DNA from: Phaseolus vulgaris
Taxonomy: Eukaryota > Streptophyta > Magnoliopsida > Fabales > Fabaceae
DNA: 64,000 bases
Direction: 5' to 3'
Assembly: GCF_000499845.2 (NCBI RefSeq)
Contig: NC_023750.2
Span: forward strand, 10,778,653-10,842,652
The notes below the pieces were generated by a model, which saw only the letters and a program-made list of their open reading frames with translations, made no database searches and was not told where the DNA came from. Within the stretch, counting starts at the first letter, position 1; the number at the start of each line of letters is the position of its first letter. The position numbers and the translations under genes are program-made. This document shows, in pieces, positions 21,215 through 32,889 of the stretch.

Positions 21215-22138
21215 ATGTCGACCCCGTCTCGGCCTACATCTTCCTCTTCCGATCATCCTTCCTCTTCTTCTTCTTTTTCTTCTTAACACTCTCATTACTT
21301 TAGTGTTTTGTCCTGCGGGCTTACCGAGAGTGTGTGTTTGGGGCAATCGGGCACCGTCCCCCCCTTCTTCTACATGTACGCCTGTTTTTTCTCAAACCTT
21401 TATGTCTCCCTCCCCATCAACGAGTTTACAATGGGCGTTTTTCAAGCGCTCAATGTGGCTCCCACCCAGGTTTATCCAAATACCTGGGCGTCCTTTCAGG
21501 CCTTTCGCCTGTTGTGTGACGTTATGTGTCTTCACCCCACCTCCTGTTTTTTTCTTTCCTATTATACCTCTCACCCTGCGAAGAAGGCCTCTTAGCATTC
21601 TTTGGTCGGTCGGTCGGGCAGCGTGTTGTTTGACTCCTTCGCCCTCTCTTAAAAGCGGTTTAAGGAGCGGTTTTTGAAGGTAATCATTCGGTCCGAGGCG
21701 ACGACCTGTTTTTTCGACTCGGCCGGTCGGTCGAGGTTTCCTCTTTATTGGACTCGCCAACCTTGCGATTTTAAGGTGTGGCCGAGGCCAACAGAGGGTG
21801 ATGATGAGCTGGAGGTCCTCTCCCTCTTTGATGCCCTCCCGAGGAAGCTTCCATGTCGGAGGCTGATCGGTGCATATACCGAGGTAGTGCGATGGGCGAC
21901 CGTTAGGGTTATGAGTTTTTGTTTTAGCTCTGTCGATCAGTCGGTTTTGCTTTTTCTAACACTTGCTTTTTTTTGTTTTGTAGAAATCATGGTGCAGGAA
22001 CGACCGACAGTTGTGAGCGCCCTCGATAAGCACAGGCAACGGGCGGCCAACCACAAGGGTCGTCGCAACATTGAGGTGCTACCGTCAACAAAGGGTCCGG
22101 TGGCCCGAGCTGACAAGGGCTCGGCCGGCCCTTCCTAG
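21215..22138 (+). pseudogene. Antisense ORF of element D ('gypsy-type transposon' domain)
   Basis: On the strand opposite to gag, an ORF begins with a Ser-rich MSTPSRPTSSSSDHPSS. It continues with CLGQSGTVPPFFYMYACFF, LPINEFTMGVFQALNVAPTQ, NTWASFQAFRLLCDVM, SRFPLYWTRQPCDFKVWP and LFDALPRKLP. The domain is the same as in 12060-13689. An intron of about 70 bases ends at TTTTGTAG (21983). Stops at about 21284, 21593 and 21650 break it. The conserved TATA boxes upstream suggest it was transcribed independently of the element's LTR. Its biochemical role is unknown. Confidence 0.65.
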
Positions 22139-22321
22139 AGAAGTCCAAGAAGTGCCCGAGGGATGGTGGAAATGTCACCACCACCACCCGCTCCCCCGGG
22201 TCCATGCCGACACCTCCACCTCGCCGAGAGGTGGCCGAGATGGACCGGCCCTTGCCCGGGCGCATGGAGCGTGTGGTCGGGCCTCCCGAGGCCGGTGCTG
22301 GGACCGCGATTTTTCAGCTCC

Positions 22322-23327
22322 AAGAACTCCACAACAGAATGGTGTAGTGGAAAGGAAGAACAGATCCCTTGAAGAATTAGCTAGAACAATGCTAAGTGAA
22401 TCTTCTCTTCCCAAGTATTTTTGGGTTGATGCTGTTAACACTTCTTGTTATGTGATGAATAAAGTGCTAATAAGGCCAATTCTGAAGAAGACTCCCTATG
22501 AGCTCTTCAATGGAAGGAAACCAAACATCAATCATCTCAGAGTTTTCGGTTGCAGCTGCTTTGTCCTAAACAATGGAAAGGAAAACCTGGGGAAATTTGA
22601 TGAAAAAGCTGATCATGGTATCTTCATAGGCTATTCTCTAAATAGTCATGCATACAGAATCTACAACAAGAGGCTAATGACTGTAGAAGAGTTTTTTCAT
22701 GTTGTCTTTGATGAAGTGGATCGCAAAAGCATTCAAATCTCGAAGAACAGTGCTGAAGAGGATGAGCAGAACATCAGTTTGGAGAAGCTGGACATCTGTG
22801 CAGAAAAACAACTGGTTGATTGCTCGAAACAACCGATTGAAATTCTGCAGCAGAGTGAGTTGCCCAAAGGATGGAGGATTCCTAGAGATCTGTCAATGGA
22901 GAACATTATTGGGCAGATAAAAGAGGGTGTTTCTACACGTAGCTTTATCTCAAACTTCTGCAGGCACACTGATTTTGTCTCTCAAATTGAACCAAAGTCA
23001 ATTGATGAAGCTCTCAAGGATGAAAAATGGGTTGAAGCTAGGCATGAAGAGCTGAATCAGTTTGCAAGGAATGAGGTATGGTTTCTTGTCCCTAAAACAA
23101 CTGAGATGAACATCATTGGTTCGAAGTGGGTCTTCAGAAACAAGCTGGATGAGGATGGTGTGATCACAAGAAACAAAGCAAGGCTAGTTGCCAAAGGCTA
23201 CAATCAAGAGGAGGGAATTGATTATGGTGAAACCTTTGCTCCTGTTGCAAGATTGGAGGCTGTGAGGTTGCTGTTGGCTTTTGCATGTATGAGTGGTTTT
23301 AAACTCTTTCAAATGGATGTCAAGAGT
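22322..23327 (+). pseudogene. Element C pol: integrase C-terminal half and RT start
   Basis: NGVVERKNRSLEELARTM holds the catalytic Glu of the integrase core, followed by the copia linker (GRKPNINHLRVFGCSCFVL) and the start of RT (WVFRNKLDEDGVITRNKARL, ETFAPVARLEAVRLLL). The frame is open back to 22071, but residues before PRTPQQNG come from GC-rich gypsy DNA and are not copia protein. It ends at MDVKS, where the solo LTR is inserted. Confidence 0.82.
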
Positions 23328-24379
23328 TGATATGATTCCACTAGCCAAACAGAGATGATTCTTTGACATTCTATGGAATCAACTTGAGTTGGAGATAGCT
23401 TAGGCACTTTTAATAGAATTGGATCAATGTTCTATGATTCAAGAACTCACCAAAGCTTGCACTAAACACCAAACTCATATGGAAGATCCATCTATTGCCA
23501 ATTGAACCGATTAAAATGTGTATAAAAGCAAAAGGACCGAATAGAAAGCTACAATACTGAAATTGAACCGAACAAAACAAAAGAAATGAAGAAGAATCAA
23601 ATAGAAACAGCCAAGGAGAAGATGAACCGAAGCATATTCAGAAACAAGCTAAAATACCGAATGAAAATGCTAGAAAAGTAAACTAAGACATGTTTAGCTT
23701 CAAATGAACATGGAGATGAAAGAAAGAAGAACTTATGGAGATGAAGGACTTGGTTTGGTGATCACGCCACTTGGATGGTGAAGGCTCCAAGATAAGTGAG
23801 CTAGTGCCGCCACTTGAGAGAGCCAAATGCACTCAAGATAAGACAAGGTGAAGGAGAAGACAAAGTTCTCACAATTCTCTCTCAAATTGAGTAGAGTTTC
23901 TCTATTACCAATTTCAATTCTACATTTTACAAGAGCCACACCTCTATTTATAGTGTGAGGGTGCTGGAAAATAGGTGGGAAAATTCAAATAAAACTCATT
24001 TGAAATTCCCACCAAAAACAAGTCCCATGGGAGGTGTGACCTTTTTCTACTATGACACCTCCTAAAAACTACACCTACACCTACTCTCCTAAATCACATG
24101 GACAATGTGACTTTATTTTACATATTCATACTCCTTTATTTAATATTCACACCTCCTACAAGAGTAAATCAAATGATGTTCTTTTATTTAATGCTTGGCC
24201 TTGCCCCTCATGGGATGGACTTGGGCTTTTTGGGCTTGGGCTTTCTTGGGCTTGGGCTTGGGCCTCATCTTTATTTTATGTCTTCTTTTAATTTTGAGAA
24301 GACTAGAAGGAAGAACTTCAAATGTGAAGGCGAATGTCCTCTTCCTTCATTAATAAAAGCCTCATTTATTTGATTCTCA
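23328..24379 (-). mobile_element. Solo gypsy-type LTR inside element C (H)
   Basis: On the minus strand it runs TGAGAATCAAAT to GGAATCATATCA, 1052 bp. TATAAATAGAGGTGTGG lies at about 23955-23938. Its R/U5 words CAAGTGGCGGC, ATCTTGGAG and CCAAGTGGCGTGA match the element-I LTRs. It splits the RT codons of element C. The direct repeat flanking it is 8 bases, TCAAGAGT (23320-23327 and 24380-24387), longer than the usual 5. Confidence 0.75.
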
Positions 24380-25160
24380 TCAAGAGTGCTTTTTTAAATG
24401 GCTACATCAATGAGGAAGTGTATGTGGATCAACCATCGGGCTTTGAAGATCATCAATATCCTAATCACGTCTTCAAGCTGAAAAAGGCTTTGTAAGGGTT
24501 GAAGCAAGCTCCAAGGTAGTGGTATGAAAGGCTTGGCAACTTCCTTTTCTCACATGGCTATGAAAGGGGAATGATTGACAAGACTCTCTTCATCAAAAAG
24601 TCAAATTCTGAAATTATCCTTGTGCAAATCTATGTTGATGACATCATCTTTGGTGCTACATAAGATAGTTTATGTGAAGAATTTGTGGCTGCTATGAAAG
24701 GTGAGTTTGAAATGTCTATGATGGGAGAACTGTCTTTCTTTCTTGGATTGCAGGTTAAACAAACAAAGGATGGAATCTTTCTATGCCAATCAAAGTATTG
24801 TAAAGAGATTCTCAATAAATTTGAAATGGAGAGTTGCAAGGAAGCAAGCACACCTATACCTTCAAGCTACTACATGGATGCAGATGCTGCTAGAAAAGGG
24901 GTAGATCAAACAAAATACAGAGGTTTGATTGGCTCTTTACTGTATCTAACAGCAAGTAGACCGGACATAATGTTTACGGTATGTCTTTGTGCAAGATATC
25001 AAGCAAATCCAAAGGAATCCCACTTCAAAGTTGCAAAGAGAATTCTGAAATATCTCAAAGGAATATCAACTGTTGGGTTATGGTATCCTTCTCACTCTCC
25101 CATTCATTTAATTGGCTATTCAGATTCTGATTTTGCAGGATGCAAGATATCTTGCTTCTG
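24380..25160 (+). pseudogene. Element C pol: RT with YVDD box and RNase H start
   Basis: The RT resumes with NGYINEEVYVDQPSGFEDH and contains the catalytic YVDDIIFG (about 24630-24655) and SMMGELSFFLGLQVKQ. Three in-frame stops lie between 24490 and 24665, one of them a TAG at the GLKQAPR-WYERL site. RNase H begins near YSDSDFAGC and is cut off at once. Confidence 0.8.
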
Positions 25161-25218
25161 ATTCAATCAAATCCAACACAAGCAACCATGGATTTGTCTT
25201 CATCAAATAGGGGGAGAT

Positions 25219-26327
25219 TGTTGAATCAAGTGTGTTCAAGCTTTGAAGAATCCAAATCCTTTGAGTTTGATGGAAGGCTGGATGTGCTTATTGTTGTTGA
25301 GGTGTTTTAGAATAGGATCTGGGGTAGATAATTTGTGTTAATCCACTCTTGATTGAATCCAAAGCTTAAGTATTCTCAAACCTTTTTAATTGAAAGTGTT
25401 TTTCAAACTAAGTGAAAAACAATTTGTTTTTTTGTCGAAACAACCGATTGTTTTATACTTAGGTGTTTTGAGAAAGGTTGAAAACTGTTTTTGGTGGTTG
25501 ACTTGCTGTCAAACCAAAACAACCGATTGATTCGAGCATTCAACTGATTGTTTGTTTTGGAACCATAACAGAAAACTGTTTTGTGCTTTGACTAAGCTTT
25601 AAATGATTTTATAACTGAATGCGCTCCGATTTTAAATGCTTTTGACCAGTCTTTGAAAGCAATAAATAGTTTGTTCAAATTATGTAACAAACAAGAACTA
25701 AGATTTAATCATATAAAAAACAGATTTGAGTTTTTCACTGATTTAGCTTTTCAAGAGTTGAAGATTGCTTTGGGATTGCTTTGATCAAGAGAGTGTGGAA
25801 TAGGATTTTCATTTTGTATTGATTTCAGATCATTCTGTAACAAGTGTAATCCTTTTGTACTTTGTGTAAACTCTGGTGTGTGAAGCCGAGAAGTGTTGTG
25901 TGCTCTTGAGGTTGTCAAGATCAACATTATTGGTGGTGTTTGTACTGAGCCAAAGGAAGTGTGTGTCTTGAGGGGATCAATGTCACTTCTTTGGTGGTGT
26001 TGTAAGTAATCTAGGTTTGGTTACTTAGTGAATTCCCCAGTGGTTTCTGGGAAGACTGGATGTGGCTCTTGGTTTAAGAGTGAACCAATATAAACCTGTG
26101 TGTGCAATCTTTCTATCCCTTAAACTCTTTAATTTCAGTTGATATTTGTTAACTGGTATAAACAACCGATTGTTTTTCAGGTGCTGTGCTAAATTGCTTT
26201 GTGTTTTTGGCAAACTGAATTCTGAATCAAGTTTTCTCCAAGGAATTTCATTCTAAACTAAAAAGTTTGTGAAAACCCTCTTTAAACCATTCACCCCCCC
26301 TCTAGTTTAAAGCCATACATTCTAACA
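25219..26327 (+). repeat. 3' LTR of element C
   Basis: TGTTGAATCAAG to CATTCTAACA, 1109 bp. It holds several copies of the AACAACCGATTGTT motif (25440, 25519, 26163). Confidence 0.87.
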
Positions 26328-26522
26328 TTGATAACCTCTCGGTTACCTTTTCTGTCGGCCTCCCTTGGGGGGTCATCCCTGCGGGGAGGGTCGTCCCTAT
26401 GATCTCGGTCATTTCGACTATGTTGGGATGACCTCGTCCGCCTATGTGGTTCCGCTCGGCGGGGTGGGTCTCAGCCGTTCTTGACGAATCGGCGGAGGTG
26501 CTCAACTTGGATAAGTTCCTCG
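26328..26522 (-). pseudogene. Gag of element D, tail beyond the solo LTR
   Basis: The minus strand continues with HLRRFVKNG and an Arg/Asp-rich stretch (RNDRDHRDDPPR). The duplicated CCTCG at 26518-26522 and 27536-27540 shows that it was contiguous with 27541 before the solo LTR inserted. Confidence 0.65.
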
Positions 26523-27535
26523 TGTTAGAAATGATGGCTTTAAACTAGAGGAGGGGTGAATTATTTAAAGAGGGTTTTCGCAAACTTTTAAGTCAAGAAT
26601 GAAATTATCTCGAGAAACAAATGATAAAGAATTCAGTTTTCCAAAAACTCAAAGCAAAAACAACAGCACCAGAAAAACAATCGGTTGTTTATACCAGTTT
26701 GCAAATATCAAAACTGAATTTAAAGAGATTAAGGAGAGAGAGAATGCACATAGATGTTTATAGTGGTTCACTCTAAACCCAGAGCTACATCCAGTCTTCT
26801 CAGAAAACACAACCAAGAAAGTGACATTGATCCCCTCAAGAACACACAACACTTCTCAGCAAACACACAAAGATTCTTGTTCAACAGATACAGGAATTAC
26901 ACTTGTTACAGAAGCAAATCTGAAATCAATACCAACAGAAATCCTATCTCACACTCTTTGATCAATCTCAATCTCTAAGCAATCTCAACTCTTTTAAATC
27001 TTAAAATCTTGTGTAAGCTCTTAAAATTCAAATATGTTTTTCTAAATATATTCAAAGATGTTGTTTGTTTTCAAATCTTAACAAACTTTTCATTGCATTT
27101 AAGGATTGGTCAAAGCATTAAAAACTGGAGCGTAAACAGTTAGAAAATCATTTAATGCTCAGTCAAAGCACAAACCATTTTTCTGTTATGGTACCAAAAC
27201 AAACAATCGGTTGTTTCCACGAATCAATCGGTTGTTTTGGTTTTAGCAGTTTAACCATTTGAAAACAGTTTTCAACCTTTTCTAAAGACTCCTAAGTATA
27301 AAACAATCGGTTGTTTCGACAAAACAATCGGTTGTTTTTCATTTAGTTTGAAAAACACTTTTCTTTTAAAAAGATTGGGAGTGCCTATGCTATGGATTCA
27401 ATCAAGAGTGGATTACATAAACAATCTACCCCAGATCCTATCTAAGACAGCTCAGCAACAGCAAGCACAGCCTAGCCTTCAACATCCTTCAAAGGGTTTG
27501 GATTCTTCAAAGCTTGAACACCACTTGGTTCAACA
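26523..27535 (-). mobile_element. Solo copia LTR inserted in gag of element D
   Basis: TGTTAGAAATGATGGC (plus strand) to TTGGTTCAACA, 1013 bp, with a perfect target duplication CCTCG (26518-26522, 27536-27540). It has the same LTR family as 25219-26327 in inverse orientation. Confidence 0.93.
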
Positions 27536-27540
27536 CCTCG

Positions 27541-28701
27541 ATCTTATCCTTCAGAGCCTGACACTGCTCTGTCGAGTGCCCGCTGTTTTGGTGGTACCGG
27601 CACTGCTTCCTTCGGTCGGCATTATTTGGGTTGGCCACCTTCCTTGGAGGAGGGATCAACTCGGCGTTGAGAGCCTCGTCAAGAATCCTTCCTCTCTCGA
27701 CCGTCAGGGGTGTGTACCTCGAGAACCGGATTGGTCGGTCCCGGTTGTCTCTGCGTTGGTCGTTCCTTTGACTTGGTCGGCCCTGACAGTCCTTGTCCTC
27801 TTTGTTCTTCTCTCCGCTGTCCTCCGCACGGGCCTGGTTACGGAACTCTCTTCCTCATCTTGTCTAGGTTGTCGGCCGACTGCATGCACAGGTTGTCAGC
27901 AAAGGGTCCTGGACGTAGGGTTGTCACCATGTGATGCATGGCAACGTCCGAGCTCAGATTTCGGATGCTCATTGCCACCTTGCTGAACCTATCAACAAAG
28001 GTTCTCAACGACTCTCCCTTCTCCTGGCGGATGCCTACCAGGGCGATGGAGGTCAAATGGTGTGGCCGGCTGGTCGCGAACTGGGTCTCAAACTTTGCCA
28101 CAAGTGTGGCAAAGCTGTCGATGGAGTTGGGTGAGAGCTTGGTGAACCAACTAAGGGTCACTTCCTTAAAGGATGTGGGAAACACTCAGCATAATACAAC
28201 ATCATTCGAGGTGTAGAGGCTCATACGGGTGGTGTAAGCATCCATATGCTCATCCGGGTCGGTAGACCCGTCATATCGGTCTCGGTTGAAACCCTTCCAC
28301 TTTTCAGGCAGTGGGACTTCAATGATGGTGTTGGTGAAAGGATGTCGGCGGGTCGAGTCGGCCGTCACGGTCGTCCGGGCAGACCTGACCAGGCATGACT
28401 CGTCGTCCATCTCGGTCTCCCGGTGTGGGATCTTGTCTCTCATCCCCTCGGCCTGCCTAGGGCTGGGAGAAGAGGTGTAGGACCTGCCGACAACATTGGT
28501 CGGTATAACGGAGGGTCCTCCCTCCCCCAACTTCTTTTTCATCTCTTCGTTCTCCCTACGGAGAACCTGCAGCTCCTGCTCGTTCTTCTGAGCAGTCTCC
28601 TCGGTCTTTCTCTTCATCTCGGTCATCTCTCTCTGAAGAGACAACAAGAACATCGTCTGGTCAGCTTCAATCATCCTCTCCATACTTCTGGTTGAGACCA
28701 T
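27541..28701 (-). pseudogene. Gag of element D, N-terminal and capsid part
   Basis: It starts MVSTRSMERMIEADQTMF 30 bases after the primer site, followed by a coiled coil (REMTEMKRKTEETAQKNEQE) and a gag domain: PLPEKWKGFNRDRYDGSTDP, MFPTSFKEVTLSWFTKL, VAKFETQFATSRPH and ESLRTFVDRFSKVAM. A stop near 28185 and frame changes after about 27840 inactivate it. The remaining tail with a zinc-knuckle-like RYHRNSGHSTEQCQALK sense runs into the solo LTR at 27540. Confidence 0.8.
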
Positions 28702-28730
28702 CTACTTTCTTTCTTCAGCTAGTTTCTCTC

Positions 28731-28751
28731 GGCCCCACGGTGGGCGCCAAT
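28731..28751 (-). other. Primer-binding site region of element D
   Basis: TTGGCGCCCACCGTGGGGCC directly follows the 5' LTR. The same 20 bases follow the unrelated LTR at 49810-50589. The priming tRNA was not identified. Confidence 0.6.
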
Positions 28752-29298
28752 TGTTCCTGCTAGGGAAATGGGACCTAGAGAACTATTGAAGTCTTTGTCT
28801 TCCTCCTTCGGTCGGGCAGGTTGTTGGGTGCTTGATTGGGGTCCTTCTCGTCTTCGTGCTTCTCCTTCGGCTCGGTCTCGGGTGAACACCGAATGGGGGG
28901 TACCTGCAGAAGGCACTCTGACGCTCAAGTCAATAAAACGGGTGATCAGTATTCAGGTAGGTGCATAGTAATTAATGACGTACCTTTTTCCTTGGGATGT
29001 GTGCTATTTATATTATTTTAATGGGCTTACCTTATTGGGCCTAATTAGTGGAGTGGATCTCACTTATGGGTGTATTACATAATCCTTACTGACGGATTAG
29101 CTTCACTGACCTTGGTTTGAGCGTTAATTGATGTATGTGTCGGTCGGCCTGGCCGACCATGCCGGTTTCTCCTGTCTCGATCAAGTTTCCATAGTCTCGG
29201 CCAAGTTTCCATGGTCTCGGCCAGGTTTCTTTGGTCTCGGGCAGCTAGGTGAGTCTCAGTCAGGAAGATCGAATGTTGGTCTCGCCCATACCAGTACA
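28752..29298 (-). repeat. 5' LTR of element D
   Basis: 547 bp. It includes the U5 motif CTTGAGCGTCAGAGTGCC followed by TTCTGCAGGTACC (minus strand, 28934-28899). Confidence 0.88.
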
Positions 29299-29850
29299 AG
29301 TTGTTTGATACAAGATTCTCTCAAACACTTTTTTTAGTGAAGATCGTCTGATACATTCATTTAGTGAAAATGATTTGATACATTCATGTGAAAAACAGGA
29401 AAATCATTATATTTGAGGATTGAATTGTGATTTATTTAATTTCTAAAAAATTCGCTATCTTGGTCTCCTTTGTATTTAAACAACATTTACTTTTAAGATG
29501 ACAGGGAATAAGTGTTTCGTCTGATGAATTTATTTAAACGCACATTTGAACTAAAGCGATTTAATGAAAAGTGTTTTTCATAAGCATTTTCTTAACAAGT
29601 TATGTATGATGATATAAGGAAGATGCAACCTAAGCACTTTATAACATATTTAGTCAAATAAACACATTTAAAAACTTATTTTAAACTCAACTTCTTAGTC
29701 TAAAAAGTCAAGAAAAATGAAAATTGTGCAACTCATCTGAATCGCTTAATTAATTATAAACAAGTGATCACATCTCAATTTTTTTGTCTAGTCAAACACC
29801 ACAAGTACAATTTAAATACTCAGTTAGAAGAAGTTCTAATAAAAAAAAAT
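29299..29850. other. AT-rich spacer right of element D
   Basis: No gene or recognised repeat was seen. Confidence 0.5.
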
Positions 29851-30360
29851 AGTTCTTACCCTCACAATAAATCTCCTTCTTGGGTTAGTGCATATGATAA
29901 TAACATGCAAGGTCCACATGTGTTAATGTGTTTCCAAGAATCACTATGCTCTTTAGTGATGGAAGAGGCCCAAGCTTGGGCCCTAGTTCAAGCCCAACAA
30001 CTAGGTCCATGGCAAAGAGGATTCAAGAAGATTGAGACTCTGCTACTGATGGCAGAGAAACGTTTCTTTATATGTTCAAAGAAGACCAGAAGAAGTAAAG
30101 CCCAAGCCATGAGAGCTAGTTTCTTCATTTGTAATTTCTGTAAAATAGGGTTTCTTTAGCATAATAGGGGGTGTGCTTATCATTGTAGCTTGAGTAAAGC
30201 CTTTTAGGGTAAGAAGTTAACCTGGCTTCTAGAAGTTTGCTCCTAGGGTGAGACATTGACTTTAGTCAAAATCCTAGCAGCCGCTCTTTTGTGTATTCCC
30301 TTTCCTACCCTTGCTCCTTGTTCTCCAAGGCACTTGCACCTATATAATGGGGTGCTTGGC
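29850..30360 (+). mobile_element. LTR relic related to element I
   Basis: GAAGACCAGAAGAAG, TTTAGCATAATAGGGGGTGT, GGCTTCTAGAAG and CACCTATATAATGGGGTGC occur in the order seen in the element-I LTR (7200-7530). The ends were not recognised. Confidence 0.5.
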
Positions 30361-30632
30361 TTATGTTTTAATAAGATCAATTTTATGAGTAAATTGCTGC
30401 CAAATATTGCAAGCTTCTACTCCCTTGTCTAGTCTCTCTAGGTTAGACACTTTGATCTTCACCTCCACCTTTCTCCAAGTGATATGGCCCAACCAATCAC
30501 TCTTCATACCTTTCATGCACCTATAAGGAACCCATAGATCTTTATGAGCCCTCCTTGATCCATCACATCCATTGCTTCTGCCACCCTTTTCAAATCTCCA
30601 AGAAGAACAACCCATCACTTGGTATCAACCCA

Positions 30633-31631
30633 TCATTTAGGAACCCATTTTAGAATACCCTTAGGTACAAAAAACTTTTTGATCCTGCAGAACCTAATAG
30701 AATGTCCCTTTTTCATGCAATAGAAACAACAAACAACCAGTTGTTTCGAAGCTTTAATCGATTGTTTTTTAGTGAAGGTTGAAAAAGGTTTTGTGCACCC
30801 ACTTTGTTTGCTTTGGGGGTTAAAACCCAAGCCAGATTTTCCAAAAACACATGTTTGGGATGCCAACACATTTTCAAAATTTGATTTTCCTTTTGAAATA
30901 GCATCAATTGTTTTCACAAGATATAAGACTTTCTCTTGAAGAGACTCATAGTTTTTGCAAAAATTTGAATGAAATTTACAAGAGGATTTTTCATGCATCA
31001 AACCAGAATTTTCTAAATCAGTTTTTGATTGATTCAAGTCTTTTTCCAAAATTGTGATTTTCATTTTCAACCTGTTGTTTTCACACTTCAATCGGTTATT
31101 TGAAAAAGTCAATCTCTTAGCTTCTTCATGTATTTCTTGGAAAACATCAAGCAATTGAAAATAACTTTCACACTTATTAGAAGAGGCTGTACTTGCTTGA
31201 CTTGATTTTGATTCTCCCTTGGTCATTAAGCAGACTTCCACTTCGTTTTCAGAAGAGGTTGAGCCAGCAAATGACTCTTCTTTATCTACCAAGTCACTCC
31301 TTGGAAATAGCAAGCAGAATTCCTCAAGTCTGTCCCACATTCCTTTAGTTGTAGTGCATTCTGAAACCTTGAGCAGTACATCAGAGTCCAGAGCAGACAC
31401 AATAATATGTTGTGCCATACAATCAAGATGTTCTTTAGAAGATTCATTAATTTCAGGCATATGCACATAGGTATTATTTGAAATAGCATTCCAAATATTC
31501 TTATCTAATGATTGAATAAAGAATTTCATTCTTATGCACCAAATAGGATAGTTTTGACTATAGAAAAAAGGTGGTTTGTTCAAAGAGGTACCTTCCCCAA
31601 AAAAACTTTTATCAGCCATCAAGATTTTCAA
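30633..31631 (-). pseudogene. Copia gag of element G, internally deleted
   Basis: The 332-codon frame starts MADKSFFGEGTSLNKPPFF and includes YPIWCIRMKFFIQSLDKNIW, the copia gag N-terminal region. It then jumps from GMWDRLEEFCLL to a Ser-rich tract, skipping the middle of gag and the first zinc knuckle. A coiled coil with repeated NNRL words follows, then the second knuckle CFYCMKKGHSIRFC and FVPKGILKWVPK. The frame is still open despite the deletion. Compared with element A (42211-43940) it is about half length. Confidence 0.8.
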
Positions 31632-31686
31632 AAACCATAAATAAAAAAAGTTGAATACCTTTCAAGAACCTGCTCTTGATGCCAAT

Positions 31687-32783
31687 TGTTAGGTTTGATG
31701 GCTACAACAAGAGGGGGGGGGGGGTGAATTGTTTTCAAACTATTTTCACAAATACTTTGCTTAGAAAGAAGCTTTAACAAACAACACAGACAAGCAGAAA
31801 AAAACCAATTCAATAGTCAAACAGAAATTGGAATCAGAAATTCAATCGGTTAAATTTGTGATTTAACCGGTTGTTTATGACAGCGGAAATAACTAACAGT
31901 TTAATAAGAGATGAGGTAGAGAGAATTACACACAGATACTATACTGGTTCACTCAATCACAGAGCAACATCCAGTCCTCAGTCAAACCACTGAGTTTTCA
32001 CTATGCAATCAATCACAGATTACACAAACACCACAAACAAGAAGGTGACTTTGAATCCCACAAAGCCTATTCACCCTTCTTGCACACAACAACCACCTCA
32101 AGCCAGAATCCCACTGACTTTACAGGATTTTACTCAGTTATACAGAAAGTTATATGAACAATTACAAGAACTTGAACAGGATTAGAAAACACCTGGTAAA
32201 ACACAATACACCAACACCCTATTGATCAGTTCTTTGAAAGACAGCAAACCACAAGGTAATCTTGCCAAAAACTTGATTGAAACCTTTTCTCAAATAGATT
32301 TGGTAATTGCTCAAATCAGTCTCAACTTAGAGCATTAAAAGGTTTATGTTTCATCAATCTCAATTACTCTCATCATCTTTTAACGTTTGAAACAAAGCCA
32401 TATTTATAACACTTAAAATGCTAACGTTGGAGCAAATAAGTTAAAAATAGATTTTCAAAAAACTGTTACAAGCACATACATTTAATCGGTTAAAACCTCA
32501 AATTAACCGGTTGATTGCTCTTGTCAATTATAAAACAGTTTTAAAACCTTCTTTGCCAGCTAAGTTACAAACAACCGATTATCTCGACATTTTAATTGGT
32601 TGTTTTTCCCTTTGCATGGAAAAAAACACTTTAATCTTTAAAACTGATTGAAATGAGTGTTTTTCGAGTTTCAAAACTGATCTTACAAAGATTCTAAACC
32701 CAAAACCAAACCCTAAACCTAAAACAACACCCAGCTTCAGGCTTCACTTGGATTTGGCACATCAAAGCTTCCCATCTTCAACA
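31687..32783 (-). repeat. 5' LTR of element G
   Basis: TGTTGAAGATGGGAAG to AAACCTAACA on the minus strand, 1097 bp, with AACCGGTTGTT-type motifs at about 31863, 32482, 32507 and 32573. Confidence 0.82.
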
Positions 32784-32889
32784 AAAGGAAGAGAAAATAC
32801 ATATAAAAATTTATACTAGTTTGCCTATCACAACAAACTACATCCAATTCTTGACCAACAAGCAAAGTTGAATTAGGCAAACTACAATT

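Larger units (their letters stand above)
22319..26327 (+). mobile_element. 5'-truncated copia element with 3' LTR (element C)
   Basis: It starts abruptly inside integrase at the PRTPQQNG motif and runs through RT to a 3' LTR. The 5' LTR, gag, protease and the front of integrase are missing. A solo LTR (23328-24379) splits the RT, and RNase H is cut after SDSDFAGC (about 25143). The 3' LTR is preceded by the polypurine tract AATAGGGGGAGATTG. Its LTR belongs to the same family as the LTRs of element A and the solo LTR at 26523. Confidence 0.85.
20180..29298 (-). mobile_element. Tat-like Ty3/gypsy element with gag and antisense ORF, pol missing (element D)
   Basis: The LTRs (28752-29298 as 5', 20180-20716 as 3') start TGTACTGGTATGGGCGAGAC and end AGGAACA on the minus strand. 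The flanks AGTTG (29299-29303) and GGTTG (20175-20179) form a target duplication with one mismatch. The primer site is at 28731-28751 and a polypurine tract abuts the 3' LTR. gag reads from 28701 leftwards and a plus-strand ORF (21215-22138) lies next to the 3' LTR. Protease, RT, RNase H and integrase are absent. A truncated copia element (22319-26327) sits where pol should be, and a solo copia LTR (26523-27535) splits gag. Confidence 0.85.
30370..32783 (-). mobile_element. Truncated copia element: 5' LTR and gag (element G)
   Basis: On the minus strand the 5' LTR (32783-31687) is followed by a primer site TTGGCATCAAGAGCAGG and a gag reading 31631-30633; pol and the 3' LTR are missing. The stretch 30370-30632 continues the element but shows no domain I can name. 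Confidence 0.8.

Noticed and set aside
27348..27986. 212-codon plus-strand frame
   Set aside because: It crosses a solo-LTR end and the antisense strand of element D gag; it is a chance frame.
29764..30159. 131-codon frame as a gene
   Set aside because: It overlaps an LTR relic of the element-I family and has no recognisable domain.
30361..30618. 85-codon minus-strand frame as a copia pol piece
   Set aside because: Its position after gag fits, but no pol motif can be seen, so no call was made.
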